Positions 43,601 to 55,387 of a stretch of 64,000 bases of DNA are shown piece after piece. The DNA is taken from the NCBI GenBank assembly GCA_940337035.1, contig CALNHX010007795.1:1-64000 (forward strand), written 5' to 3'. The notes under the pieces are model-generated. The model saw only the letters and a program-made list of their open reading frames with translations, was not told where the DNA came from and ran no database searches. Made by a program: the position numbers and the translations under genes. The DNA is from Agriotes lineatus. Taxonomy: Eukaryota > Arthropoda > Insecta > Coleoptera > Elateridae. Numbering within the stretch: position 1 is the stretch's first letter; each line of letters begins with the position of its first letter.

Positions 43601-45027
43601 ACGGTATTCAACAAAACTGCAGGTAGCCGCTTCCAGCAACTGCCCGACGAAGCTCGCAGAAACGGTAAAATGGCCCAGAGATGTGGCCGACTGAAGGGGT
43701 CTAAGCGATAGTAACATCTCCAAACGAGAATAAATACGAAGTCCGGGATGACATGGCACGAATCCTAAACGATAAAGACAGCACTTCGTGATGTCAAATA
43801 AGCCGCCAAAGAGGTTCACACACAAATAATCAGCCATGTGGCGTGATTCGAAGCTTTCCACTTTGCGATAAACAAGATCTCCCGGCTACGACGACATCCA
43901 CAGACAACACTTAATAAATCCTCAAGACCGACCGTCAACCAGGACGTGTAGTTCAAACACAAAATGCGGGAAAAAGTCACGTTCACTCGAAACACCAATA
44001 ATTGCGATCTCTAATCGACGGGACTTCAAATATCGGAACATTTAAACATGCGGTGCGCACAGACACAAGTAACAACCGTTACAACTCAAACAAACGCAAC
44101 ATCCCCAGCGGGGCCGGAAGACCCCTCGCCGGGGTGAATGGACAGCTCTAAAACACTTCTCGCTTATCGTCCAGCTAGACCAAGACACCCCTGCGAGAAG
44201 TCCAAAGTTTGCACACATTACCACGAAGCCAGACAGGGCGGGGGAGAAACGTTCTCTCGCTCTCATTCTTACACGCACAACTACGCTTTCTATAGAGAGA
44301 TAAATCTTGACTTAAATAGAGCGATGCCCTAAAATAATGCCGCTTTGAAATAACGGCTGAAACACGTGTTTGTCTGTCTCGCGACAAAGACGATAGTTGT
44401 GGAAGTGATTACTTCTAACCAAATAAAATATTACTACATATAGTAAGTACGACGGCACAATGACAATCGAAATAAAGTGCAAAAAGTCTTGCAGTGTAGT
44501 GGAAGAAATACTGAATGCATGTAGAAGAATAAATTAAGTAAGCACCCAAAGGAGAATTGAAGAAGGTACGCCATGTTTGAGTGTGAACCGAGCACGAGGC
44601 CTTAAACGAAATAATAAGCAATGAAACGAATGTTGTTTTAGTGTTAATCGTTAAAAGCGTATTGTATTGGGATTCTTAGTTTACGTTATATACAGTCATC
44701 AATAGACGGTCAATTGGGTAAACGCAGTCGTAGGATGTAAAAATAGTATCAGAGTTACACGAGTTTTTTTAAGAGTGGAAAAAATAATAGCAGGTTTCGT
44801 TTTGCTAATCGCTGATATTGGAGAAACATTGTGGTGCATTGATAGTTTTCGTGGAAAAAATGTGGGAAACCTGAGATTTCTCATCCTTCGTAAATGGTTT
44901 TTTGATACCAAGGGAGATTGCTTGAGGCAGATTTAGAGAGTGGGTAGCATTTTCCAAAAGAATTAGTTTTAAGTCATGATGATTGTTTAAGGGACCGCGC
45001 GAGTCGTTGTACAGTTTTTCCTGTTGT
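40641..45027. other. Mostly unannotatable; one hairpin
   Basis: AT-rich except for about 42400-44400, which is closer to 42-45% GC and has several 60-100 codon minus-strand frames (for example 43550-43861) without recognisable domains. 44085-44300 is locally GC-rich (ggggccggaagacccctcgccgggg). It might be an unrecognised element or host non-coding DNA; nothing more can be supported. Confidence 0.3.
41024..41129. repeat. 106-bp palindromic hairpin
   Basis: gtgcgggaacaagaattttg is mirrored by acttgttcccgcac, with inner pairing of gggaacgtgtag and ctacaagttccc. The centre contains repeated 'gtagcgc' words. Similar in style to the other short foldback elements in the window. Confidence 0.6.
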
Positions 45028-46560
45028 TACAAAGTATATATATATATTGCTATGGTATATAGAGGCCATGTATTACATTAAATACGGTTATTTATTTACA
45101 TGAATTTAAAATAAAAAGTTCAATACAGTAATTATACTGAAATGATAAAATGTGGAAAATTGTGTTAATGATTGCTTATTTAATTGAATAATAATTGAAA
45201 TTCAAAGTACATTTTAAAAGAAAGTTATTACATAATGAGTACTACTTGATGATGGTAACAAGAATTAATAATAAATACAAAGTTGAATGTTGCATATTAC
45301 AGAATAAAATTCTATTTGTAACAATGTATAAAGTGAGCACCATTCAAATTTATTTATAACATGTAGCAGGCAGGAATAATGGTAGTCTAGGATAGAAATA
45401 GAAATTGGATAATTATTGAAATAACAACTTTGAAAAACAACGTGTAAATTTGGGTTTGGTGAAAATAAATTTGATTTTTGACCCTATTTATTCTATTTTA
45501 AATGCTATTAATATAAAAGGGTTACTAATAAATGTGTACAAAGTAAAAGCAAGTGAAACATATGAGAAGAAAATAAAATTTAATTAAATAAATGTATGAT
45601 ATGGTATGACTACAATATTAACAAGTAAAAGAAGCAAGAAGAATAAGAATTGGATATAATTGACGGAGTTTACAATACAAGGAATAAGGAGTTACATTAA
45701 TTGGAGGATTATTATTATTGGTTGGAGTTTTTTGTGGACGTATCCTGATGAAGCGGGAACTCATTCGATTGGAACCAGTTGGAGGAGACCAGTTGGACTG
45801 TATTGACAAGGGGAGATCTTGAAGGTGTTATATTGTGCTGACGGTTGATGACGTGGATGGAGATGGATGGACCTAAGGCAGTATGCTGTCAATTTACGAT
45901 TACATGAGGAAATAGACTTACCCGTGAGGAGCTGGACAGAAGGAGATTGCAGGAGTGACAGTTGTGCAGGGCTAGAGAAGGAATAGGTGACAGCCAGTAT
46001 CTTGAGGTGTTGCGGATAAGGAGGCAGTTGGATAGTGACCAGTGTGTCGTAGCAAAGGAGTGAAGGGTTACAGGTAGCAGGACAGGATCATACCAAGGTG
46101 ATTCTGAGTTGGTCTGCAAAGTAAGAAATCCAGGTGGGTGAACACTAAACTGTTTTGAGGTAATTCTGAAATAAAAAATAATTAGAAAAGTTTATTAAGA
46201 TATAATTGAATAGTTATCGTAATATCATACAGTCAAAACCGTTGTAAAGGATTTTATTTATGTCATATTTATTGAAAAGTGTCATTAAACACTGTTTGGA
46301 AATAATAGTTGACAGCAAGTGACATTCAGTAATTGCAGTTCAAATAAAAATAAAATAGCAACAAACAACTAACTAGATTTTGGCGAACCATACCCTGAGC
46401 AAAGAGTACTCATGCATTTTGAAATATAATTCAATTGATTTATAATAAAGTTAAAAGTTTCGACATTTGAATTAAATAAGCATACAATAATAATATCATA
46501 TTTCAGCCTTGGTATAATTATTAATATGTATTGGAACGTGAAGCAAAAGTAAATATAAAA
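45028..46560 (+). repeat. Long inverted repeat, left arm (about 1.5 kb)
   Basis: Matches the complement of 51665-53000 over its whole length with considerable divergence and indels. Landmarks are gttacaaagtatatatatat near 45035 against ttacaatatatattgcaatg; agaataagaattgga...taattg near 45640; gcaggagtgacag near 45950; ccaggtgggt near 46130; and caataaaataaaatagcaac near 46345. No coding frames. It might be the long terminal repeats of one element or two copies inserted head to head. Confidence 0.7.
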
Positions 46561-47370
46561 TCATACACACGTATCCAGTGCAATATATACAGTGAAATCT
46601 TCCTTACCGAGCACCTCTAATAAGCGGACACCTCTCTTACACGGACATTTTGTTGGGAACCAACTTGCTTGCATTAACTTTACTAATAAAATTTTCTCTA
46701 ATAAACGGACACTCTCTTAAACGGACACGGACACCATTTTTCGACAATTTTTAGACTGTGAATCTCTCTTGTACGGACACTTCAAAATGCAGGCCCAGCT
46801 AATGTCGTGAGGCGTCAAAACAATCCATAAATCCAACATTTAATGATCATGTTAAATTATCGAATTCTTTTGCAATACGGGCGGTATTAAGTCCACTCAA
46901 ATCAGTTTTATGACCGCAGGAAATTCGACACTTTCATTACCCTATGCACGATATTACAAAACAGTCCATGTCGCCCAATTATAGAGGCCTGCAATAATTC
47001 AAAACTACTTTGCCTTTTGCCTGGGCAGCCCATTCTGATAAAAATAAAAATAGGAAAAATGTTTCCTGCTTGCTTTTATGGAAAGACAGAACAATAAAAT
47101 TAGGCCCAGGGCCGTCCCACGACCGCGGGGCCTGCGGGCATCAAGTTACGCCAGTGTAATCAATTAAATTAAATTAAATTAAATATCATTTATTAAATAA
47201 GAATAGCTTCTACGTATATAGTACAGTAACTCTTACAATTTTATTCTTATTTAAAAGGTGAGGTATCGGATAGCCCGTTTTTTAACCTCACCCAAGTGGC
47301 AAATATAATAATATGAAAATTATAGTATGTAATTATAAATTAAAAATAATTTTTATAAAAGAAACGAAAA

Positions 47371-50217
47371 TTATTGATGCGCAAGCTGTTTACACAACAG
47401 ATCACACTTTAACCTGCTTTTAAATAAATTAACATTAGGTAACTTGTTAACTAATTCCAAATGGGAGTTGATAATTGACATTGCTATATATGCAAAACTG
47501 TTTTTAAACTTAGAAGTATTGTGATTTGGTATACAGTATTGATTAACATGTCGTAGGGTTCTGTTATGTACTTCGTGTCGAGTTTTTAGAAATTTAAATA
47601 AATAAAGTGGCGTTGCAAAATTCACAATGTTAAACAAAGTAGAAGCATATAATAAATAAAATCTATACTCTATTTTTAAATAACAAAGATTGTTATAATA
47701 AGGTGTAATGTGTAATTGATTACTAATGTTGTAAGAAAAACGTAGACAACAGTTTTGTAAAACCTGAAGTCTTTGTTTACATTTCGCTGTTAAAAAAGGG
47801 TAGTACACATTAGAACAATAATCCACATTACTTAGAACTAGGCTATTGACCAAATTCCATTTAGTTTTAGCTGGAAGCACATTTTTGAATTTATACAGAT
47901 ATGAGAATTTAGCATAGCATAAACCGCACTTTATATTTACGTGATGTTCGAAGGATAAATTACTGTCAAGCACTACACCCAGATTTTTAACTTTATCTTT
48001 CAAAGGGATCGTATCTTCACCAATCACTATATTTGTAGAGCGCAGCGAAGGAGCTTTTTTGCACATAGATCTCGTACCACAACACATGGCTTCAGACTTT
48101 AAGGGATTTAAAGTAAGGCCATTTTTCAGCGACCATGTTGAAATCCGTTGTAGGTTGTAATTAATTTCTTCTATTGCTTGGTTAATGTAATCTGGTTCGC
48201 AGGAAAGATAAAGCTGAGTGTCGTCCGCATACAGGTGCAGACTGAGATTTGGCGTAATGTGAAATACCAAATCAGAAGTAAAAATGCAGAACAAAAGAGG
48301 GCCGAGAATGCTGCCTTGTGGCACACCCTGGGTAACAATGGCTTCATTAGAAATGTTGTTGCTTATTTTCACACACTGTTTGCGATTTAATAAATAATTA
48401 TAAAACCAATGAATAACTAGCTCATTGCAACGATAATACTTTAATTTGGCTATCAATAAGCTGTGATTGATACTATCAAACGCTTTACTGTAGTCTAATA
48501 AAACGAGCATAGAGATCTTTCCAACGTCCATAGCTTGTGTTAGGTCACTAGTAACTTTTAACAGCGCAGTTGAGGCACTATGTTTGCTTCTGAATCCTGA
48601 TTGTATGGTTAGAAGTATTTGGAAGTTTTAGATATGCGCCAACAGCTGTTTCGAAACAATCTTCTCTATGACTTTGGAAAATGTTGGAAGGATACTTATC
48701 GGTCGAAGTTGATTAAATGATACTGCCTTTGCAACTTTTGAGAGTGGAAGGATGTGTGAAGTTTTCCAAATTACTGGAAATTGTCCTGAAGTTAGGGATA
48801 AATTAATTATGTCTGCCAGGTGTTGTATACAATAGGGTAGTACTACATTTATCATTTTTAGGTTTAATTTGTCAGTACCCATTGCGTTGGATTTCAGTTT
48901 AGTAATTATATCCTCAACGTCTTTACAGCTTACAATTTTAAAAGTTAGTTCTGTGTCAATACCAGATTTATAATTGTTCATATAAAATGTATCTTCATCT
49001 ATTTCATTTGCATTGGCGCTGTTCGCAAAATATTCATTAATAGAGTTGACATCTCTGATGTTTTCACCTAAGGTATTTTTTGGTTTTTTGTGTATGTTCC
49101 ATGTTTCGAAAAGTTTCCAAGTTTTGTTTGAATTATTTCTATTTTTGATCAATTCTTGATTTATAAATGCTTTTTTTTCTTCTTTTATTGCAAAAGATAG
49201 ATAATTACTAAGATTTTTATAGTATTTCCTATGCCCTTCTCTCCTAGTTGCTTTGAATTTCTGATATGCTTTATTTTTCAACTTGATAATTTGCTTAACT
49301 GTATTAGTTATATAGGGTTTGTAAGTTTTATGGCGTATAGATATGGTTTTAAGTGGAGCATGCATACCAAAGAGAACGAGGATTATGTTGTTGAGATATT
49401 TAATCTTTTCGTCTATATTTTCAATTTCGTATATGTAATTCCAGTTCATACGTAGTGCGTCACGTGCAAAGTCATGTAGGTTAAAGTTGTTATAATTTCT
49501 ATATGTAAGTTTGGTTGGTTCATTCTTTGGTGTGGTTAAATTAAAATAACAGAAAACTAATCGATGATCCGAAACAGTTTCAGCATCCAAAACACCATAG
49601 GGAATAGGTACAGTTGTTTTATTTATACAGATAATGTCTAGAAGTATGTGCGTAGTTTCAGTAATTCTTGTGGGTTCAGTTATAATTTGATGCAGATTGA
49701 AAGTATCCAGTATTTTGGTAAAATACTGCAAGTTGGTTTTGTTCGATAAAAAGTCGATGTTTGTATCGCCAACAAGTATAATTTGATCAGTTTGGAGTGA
49801 TAAATGGGCTAGCGTTAATTCAAGTTCATCTAGATAACTAGATGGAGTATTTGGAGGTTTGTATACTACGCCCGTAGCTATTTTCTGCTTTCCAACATTG
49901 ATAATTATCCATAATTGTTCTAGGTTGTTATTATTTAAGAAGTCCATCTCAACCGTTTTCCATTTAATTTCGGATTTAATATAAAAGCATAAACCACCTC
50001 CTCGTGTAGGTCTGTCTGCTCGGATTAATTCATAATTCGGTAACTGTATGTATGAGGAACGAAAATTTGAAGTTAGCCAAGTTTCAGTTATTGCTATGAT
50101 GTCATATTCTTTTTCCAGAATTAGATCGGAAAAGTGATAAAAAGAAGAATTAAGAGAACGCACATTGAGATGACATACAGAAAAATTATCGAAGCACTTG
50201 TTGTGGGTGTTAAGCAT
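47371..50217 (-). pseudogene. ORF2: APE endonuclease plus reverse transcriptase, one nonsense codon
   Basis: The frame is 949 codons, including one internal stop (TAA, codon 530, 48628-48630) and the final stop. Endonuclease, residues 1-225: HLNVRSL (16-22), catalytic Glu in TETWL (45), GDTNIDFL (150-157) and SDHRLVF (216-222). Reverse transcriptase: LRPISILPTFSKVIEKIVSK before the stop, SGFRSKHSASTALLKVTSDL after it, LVLLDYSKAFDSINH, QGVPQGSILGPLLF and the catalytic YADDTQLYLS (YADD at about 663-666). A 280-residue C-terminal region follows. All catalytic residues I can check are intact. The stop falls between RT motifs 2 and 3, so only an isolated endonuclease-containing product or readthrough product is conceivable. 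Confidence 0.9.
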
Positions 50218-50225
50218 ATTATTGA

Positions 50226-50930
50226 CTAGTTTTTTGGCTGATGATTTTCAACTATTTTGGGAGAACCGCGTATGTATTTTATGGTTAATTCAGTTTCACC
50301 ATTTTTAATTCGCTCGGCTAGTTGGCTTCTAAGTGACTTGAGATAATTTAACTGCATAATTGTTTGATCGGAGTTTAATTTCACATTGCTTGTTGCCGAT
50401 ATGTTATTTTTATTTTTCAGCACTTTACGGGCATCATCTTCGGTAGATAAAATAATTTTAACAGGCCTGTTTTTCCCTGCAGATGGTTTGCCTAATCTAA
50501 TAACACGTTTAACCTCGACAGTTGTTCCAAGGGATAAATCGGTCATCAGTTTATGAATTTTTTTTGTGTCATCGTCAACCCGGCTTTGTAAAGTTGTAGC
50601 TATAGATTCTTCAACATTATAAGCTATTACATTACGAGCTCTTAGATTACGCTCCTTGATTTCAGAGATTACCTCCTCTGTCAACTCGGTGGACGCCGTC
50701 ATAAGTTTATTCGACTTTAATTCAGATATTTCACTGCTAAGTTTTAGAATCAAATCTTTCAATTCCGATATTTCGCTGTTTTTAGATGTACATTCGGAAC
50801 AACGATAGCTTATTGCCCGATTTGCCAACAGGAGACAAGTCGTTTCAGCGCGCGATATTCCAGCACACGCCGGATGCAACGGCATAGCACAGAAATCGCA
50901 TTTTATATACTTTTCATTGCAAATTTAATT
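50226..50930 (-). CDS. ORF1 of the CR1/Jockey-group element, 5'-truncated
   Basis: The open frame extends upstream of the ATG at 50885 to about 50926. It gives ICNEKYIKCDFCAMPLHPAC, AGISRAETTCLLLANRAISY and RCSECTSK, the second half of a PHD-type zinc finger (Cys-x2-Cys, His-x-x-x-Cys, Cys-x2-Cys). Next come a coiled-coil-like ISELKDLILKLSSEISELKS and a basic RNA-binding-type C-terminus (NLRARNVIAYNVEES, VEVKRVIRLGKPSAGKNRPV). This is the usual layout of ORF1 in CR1-like elements. The first cysteines are lost to truncation, so the chain is partial; it ends 8 bp before ORF2 starts. Confidence 0.8.
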
Positions 50931-51055
50931 TGCAGATATTACAATCTTTAACGATAGACATCTCTTTAGTTCTTTATACGAACCAGTAATGTAGTAACAG
51001 GAACTCACTAAGCACTATATTAGTAGGAGCAAATATACAGCTGCATACACCATGA

Positions 51056-51379
51056 AGGCTAAACTCGAACCAATTCGAACCAGACGACGATTTACCCTTA
51101 TCAGTAATGGTTGAACTGTATAGGAATATTCCAGAAATCGAAGACTTCGACCCTGACGAATTTATAAACACTGACAAAGAAATAATCCTGGATGATGTAA
51201 CCGAAATTTCAGGTGAATCAGCTGCCGTTGATATGCAGTTGGCAGAATTAGAAAACGATGGCGACTTTGAAATTTGTGAGAATGTAATCAATACCTACAC
51301 GGAAGCATTAACAGTGAATAATTTTAAATGCTTTGCTAAAGTAACGACTTTAAAGTATTCAATCTGTCAAAATATTTAG
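51056..51379 (+). pseudogene. Tigger/pogo transposase C-terminal tail
   Basis: An open frame reads SNQFEPDDDLPLSVMVELYR, NIPEIEDFDPDEFINTDKEI, DDVTEISGESAAVDMQLAEL and ends FAKVTTLKYSICQNI. The acidic tail after the catalytic domain is characteristic of Tigger/pogo transposases, and it sits just before the Tigger-type right end at 51545-51612 on the same strand. Everything N-terminal to it was removed or displaced by the LINE insertion. Identification rests on context more than on a domain signature. Confidence 0.5.
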
Positions 51380-51611
51380 AAATACATGCGGAAAGTATAA
51401 TAAGCAGTCAGAAAAAACCATTACGCCAAACGAGTATTTTAGATTTTGTAGCAACTATTACATAACGTTTTTTCAATTATTTTATTATTCTTATTAATTG
51501 TTAGCGCGTATACCTTTGCATAATACGACTTTTTTAAACATAGAAATGGATTTTTCCCTTAAGCGGACGCCTCTAATAACCGGAAAAAAACTTTGGCACC
51601 GTGCGTGTCCG

Positions 51612-51614
<3 letters not shown>

Positions 51615-51654
<40 letters not shown>
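51615..51654. repeat. (TA)n microsatellite
   Basis: About twenty TA dinucleotides, starting exactly where the Tigger-like right end is cut short. TA is the target of pogo/Tigger elements, so expansion of the target site or slippage may have destroyed the terminus. Confidence 0.9.
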
Positions 51655-51660
<6 letters not shown>

Positions 51661-51664
51661 TTGT

Positions 51665-53000
51665 AGTGATAGCTCAAAGGATATTCTTATAAATTGATGT
51701 ATTTAATTGAAACTTGAAAATTCTATTTTAATAATAATGCCGGTATCCCTTTGAGACTCTTATCAGGGATAGTTTATTAATCTAGTTGCTTCTTAGTTGC
51801 TATGTTATCTTTAATTATGAATTTAAATTGATTAATGACATGCGCTGGCACCTTTTACTTCAAACAGTGCTCTACGGCACTTTTAATCAACTATGACAAA
51901 TATAAATCCTTTCCAACTCTTTGTGACTCAATATTATATAAGTATTTAATTATAGTTCAATATATTTCTCTAATTGTCTTTTATTTCAGATTGCTTTAAT
52001 ATAACTAATTATAAACCCACCTGGATTGTTTTCACTCTTAACAACTCTAAATCACCTTAAGACGATACTCTTTATTACATCTCCTACTTCGACTCCCACA
52101 CAGTTCAGCCACGACGCACTGTCCACGAACAATCAGCCACCAACTTGCAAAACCTTAGAATGATTGTCGAAATGCTTCCTCTCCTACACCTACGCCTCTG
52201 TCACTCCTGCAAATTCCCTTTTTTAAACGTCTTCACGGTAAGTATGCTTCCACATATGAATGTAAATTAATCTTCTCCTTCCTTAGCTCCTACTCCATCC
52301 ATTCACGCCGTCAGCATCCAACAGACTCTCCGACATCCAGTAGTTCCTCCTTCAATGTCTGTCAATTGGTCCTTACGTCATCAGCAATCCCACAAGAACT
52401 CCAGCAATCAGTGACCCTCCAATTAGCGTAACTTTTTATAACTTGTACTATTGAAATTAACTCAATTACTTCCAATTCTTATTATTCTTGCTTCTTATTC
52501 TTGTTAGTATCTAGTTAAACCATATTCCAAGTTCTCTTGAGTAAATTTAAAATAAGCAGGGTTAAATTTCTATTTTATATTCACCAAATTACCAAATTAC
52601 ATGTTGTTTTCAAATCTTTTATTTTTTCAATTATCATAACAAAATTTTATTTCTATGTTAAGTAACAATCATTTCTGCCATCTATAACTTTAGCTTACCT
52701 GAATGCTACCTACTTTATTATTTTCTTTCAATAGAATTTATATTTTTCACATGCTACATGAGCCTGTATTTATCTTATTCCTTATAAAACCATCTAAGAA
52801 TACTCAAATACTATACCTTTCATCTTAGTTTGCATCTTAGTTAAATTCTATTAATGACTTTCAATTAAACAGATAATTCGTTTATACATTTTCCCAATTT
52901 GATTATATTGATCTAACTACTTTATTTAAATTAATCTTTAACATTGACTTACATAAATATCAGCCCGTATGTACCATTGCAATATATATTGTAACGGTTT
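51665..53000 (-). repeat. Long inverted repeat, right arm
   Basis: Complement of 45028-46560. Shared landmarks on this strand include cctggattgttttc near 52022, ctcctgcaaattccc near 52205, ccaattcttattattcttgc near 52470, and cattgcaatatatattgtaa ending at about 52991. The arms diverge strongly, so the duplication is old, older than the Tigger-like element lying between them. Confidence 0.7.
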
Positions 53001-54838
53001 TATGTTAAATATTATTATTATTTAATTCAATAAATAAATACCCTCCACATATTTTTATTTTTATTTGATATCAAATTTTTAATGATTAAAAGTAAATGAA
53101 TATCTGTATCAATGGGTTCAAGATTATAATGTTTTGCCCTTTATAGTAATATGCACATTTGCAAGTAAACTAAGTTATGGCTAGCTATTTTTCGGTAGGG
53201 ATGAAACTCAAAATCTGGAAGTTAGGTTCCCCCATATGTTCATAATTAAAAACTCCCGTGTTACGCCACTGGGCTGTGAAATTTAGAAGCAGTATCACAC
53301 AAACTCAATGCGCTGTCAAATTTAATCCATCAACAAAATGATTCAACGTGCGGTTCGTTTCTGTGTGATTATTACAAGTGAATTCAAACGCAAATCTATG
53401 AACGAATTATCAGGTATTTATTCAATTTATGGTAATTTCGCGGGCTAATCTCTCTTTTGTTTCCAGTATTCTTTGTTTCATGACGTAAAAGGACGCAGTT
53501 TGGGTGAATTCAGATGTTATCCGCTCCACTAACTTCACAATTCTAATTTGGTTATTTATTGGGTAAATAATTTGTCTGGAGACTAGGATATGCCGGCTGC
53601 TTACGCGAAATGGTAACGTCTCGCTGGTACATTAGTTTCCGGCTCCTCAAAATGTAGTTTTTACAATACCTTGAACTTTTTAGGTGGTCGAACGTTCTAT
53701 CTTCGGTACGGAGCCCCAAGCTGGATCTTCTCTGGAAGTCCCTGCCTGCGCTGTAGAATCTTATTGGAAGTATTTGATTCTATTTTCGTTACTGGAAATT
53801 ATAGCTACAAGTTTCGGGCGAAATAATCGTATTTGTTGGTGAAAACATCTTCCAACAGAATTCACTGTTGAGAGAGAGTCGAGCGTTTGATTGCAGTCGG
53901 CTGACAGTTAGAGCTACGTTAGCGGCTCTCAGTGTAAGCTGTTGTAGGAGAGCAGATGATCATCTTAGTTCAATTATGTGTGCTGTAGTCTTCAACAAAA
54001 TCCGCAAGCGGAACGACTACAGATAAGTGAATTATAATAATTTTATATTTCGCATATCTCAAAAGTAAGAACGGCTTATCACCCCATAACTGTATACAAG
54101 TTAATAACCTTTTACTTGTTTATTAGTTATTAGGGTCGGGTTAATCTTTGTTACATATTATCAAGGATTTCAAGAATTCATTGACATAATTTTAATGAAG
54201 TGCATCTTTTTCTAATTGAAATCGGATAGTTATATAGGAAGTTCGCTATCTGTTTATTTTATGCAATAAAAATAACAATAACAATTAATTAATCAATGTA
54301 TGAATTGCCTCTTCCATTTTGTTTACAACTGTCTTTAATGTTTCAGAGATTATAATGTCCTAAATATATATATATTGAAGTTTATAAGATTTCTTTTACT
54401 TATGTAAGTGTACTTGAGAGTGATAAAAACGTGTTGGCGTACAGATAATTAGGATTTTTTAATCAATAAAGAATTGCACACCGTCTCCACTGCAGCTAGT
54501 GACCATTCTCCAAGCACTCTTCTATAGCGTATAATTATAAATAAAGTTGTAACTTCTGTAATCAGTGTCCACAATACTGTGCACCGCGCTCTCGAGTTTG
54601 CGTTAGCTAATGGACCTGTCGGTTCTATAAAAGACTCTTTGACGTCTCCTGGTAACCTTGAATACCTTTTGCTATTTATAGAAAAGGGACTGCACGCCGT
54701 CTTCACTGTAGCTAGTCGGCTCTCCTTTATATCCATCCATGATGTAAAAACAGTATGGTGTGCCAGCGCGCAGCGAGTGAGTGAGATCATACTTTCTCGC
54801 TTCTGCTGTTGACGTCACGTTGGAAGCACGCTTTGGAA
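53001..54838. other. No recognisable gene; one internal similarity
   Basis: AT-rich, with a slightly GC-richer patch at 53580-53970. Two related blocks occur at 54470-54520 (gcacaccgtctccactgcagctag) and 54691-54740 (gcacgccgtcttcactgtagctag), and an inverted relative at 57535-57710. Confidence 0.4.
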
Positions 54839-54980
54839 TTCAAATGATAATAATACCATGAATATTTTAATTTCGGATCGTTTATTTGTTTAACTGACGA
54901 AATTGACGGAGTTCAAATGATAATAATACCATGCATATTTCAATTTCGGGCCGTTTATTTGTTTAATTGACGAAATTGAC
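54839..54980 (+). repeat. 73-bp tandem duplication
   Basis: ttcaaatgataataatacca begins at 54839 and 54912 and continues through 'tttcggatcgtttatttgtttaactgacgaaattgac' in both units. Two units, about 92% alike by eye. Confidence 0.85.
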
Positions 54981-55187
54981 TGATTTTGATATAACAATTA
55001 AAATTAATAGGACAGAGTAACAACAATAGACGTACGAAAATTGCTCAGATGCTTAATACATTACAATGGCTCAGCATTAAACAGCGAATTTATTTCAATA
55101 TAAACGGGGCTGCGCGCGCTGTTGCGCGGTCTATCTTATTCAATTTACCACAATTTTAATCCTATTACGCAGGGCCATTCCGTTCTG

Positions 55188-55387
55188 TTACACACTTGTT
55201 ACACAATCTTAGAAAACACAACATTTTGCATGACAGGAAGCAGAGGGTTCTTTTGTGGAGGAAGAAATAGGGAAATACCCGTCCTCTAAACCAAGAGGAA
55301 CGTTTACGTGGTGAGGTGGAAGCTCACTGCTTTCACCTAACCGTTGAAAGGCTTCACGAAGAGCCATCGCACTACTAATTGTCGACA
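55188..55387 (-). CDS. Possible small coding exon, 59-aa frame
   Basis: Starting at ATG 55387 the minus strand reads MSTISSAMALREAFQRLGES, SELPPHHVNVPLGLEDGYFP and ISSSTKEPSASCHAKCCVF then stop. Directly upstream on that strand is a pyrimidine-rich 'gtgtttttttttag' that would serve as a splice acceptor, and about 140 bp further is a donor-like GTAAGA (55531). It lies in the interior block of GCR copy 2, so it may be the start of that element's own protein, or a captured exon. I do not recognise it. Confidence 0.3.

Larger units (their letters stand above)
47160..50935 (-). mobile_element. Nearly complete CR1/Jockey-group non-LTR retrotransposon
   Basis: On the minus strand it has a 5'-truncated ORF1, an 8-bp gap, ORF2 with endonuclease and reverse transcriptase, about 190 bp of 3' UTR, and a tail of repeated ATTTA-type pentanucleotides (47160-47185). 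The 5' end stops in the ORF1 PHD finger near 50930, typical of incomplete reverse transcription. With a single nonsense codon and no frameshift in ORF2, this is the youngest protein-coding element in the window. No clear target duplication was identified. Confidence 0.85.
46590..51614 (+). mobile_element. Tigger/pogo-like element, interrupted by a LINE
   Basis: Starts CAGTGAAATCTTCCTTACCG after TA (46588-46589), followed by the direct words cctctaataagcggac, ctctcttacacggac and ctctcttaaacggac typical of Tigger ends. The other end has ccttaagcggacgcctctaa followed by ccggaaaaaaactttgg and gtgcgtgtccgct, then breaks off at a TA microsatellite without its final ~18 bp. A transposase C-terminal frame lies at 51056-51379. 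The interior from about 47160 to 50935 is a retrotransposon insertion. The remaining transposase sequence is mostly gone. Confidence 0.7.

Noticed and set aside
43550..43861. 103-codon minus-strand frame as a gene
   Set aside because: No recognisable domain, no splice or promoter context; the region is GC-moderate, where frames of this size can arise by chance.
49231..49455. Plus-strand frames inside the 47-51 kb retrotransposon
   Set aside because: Shadows of the minus-strand ORF2, whose domains are unambiguous.
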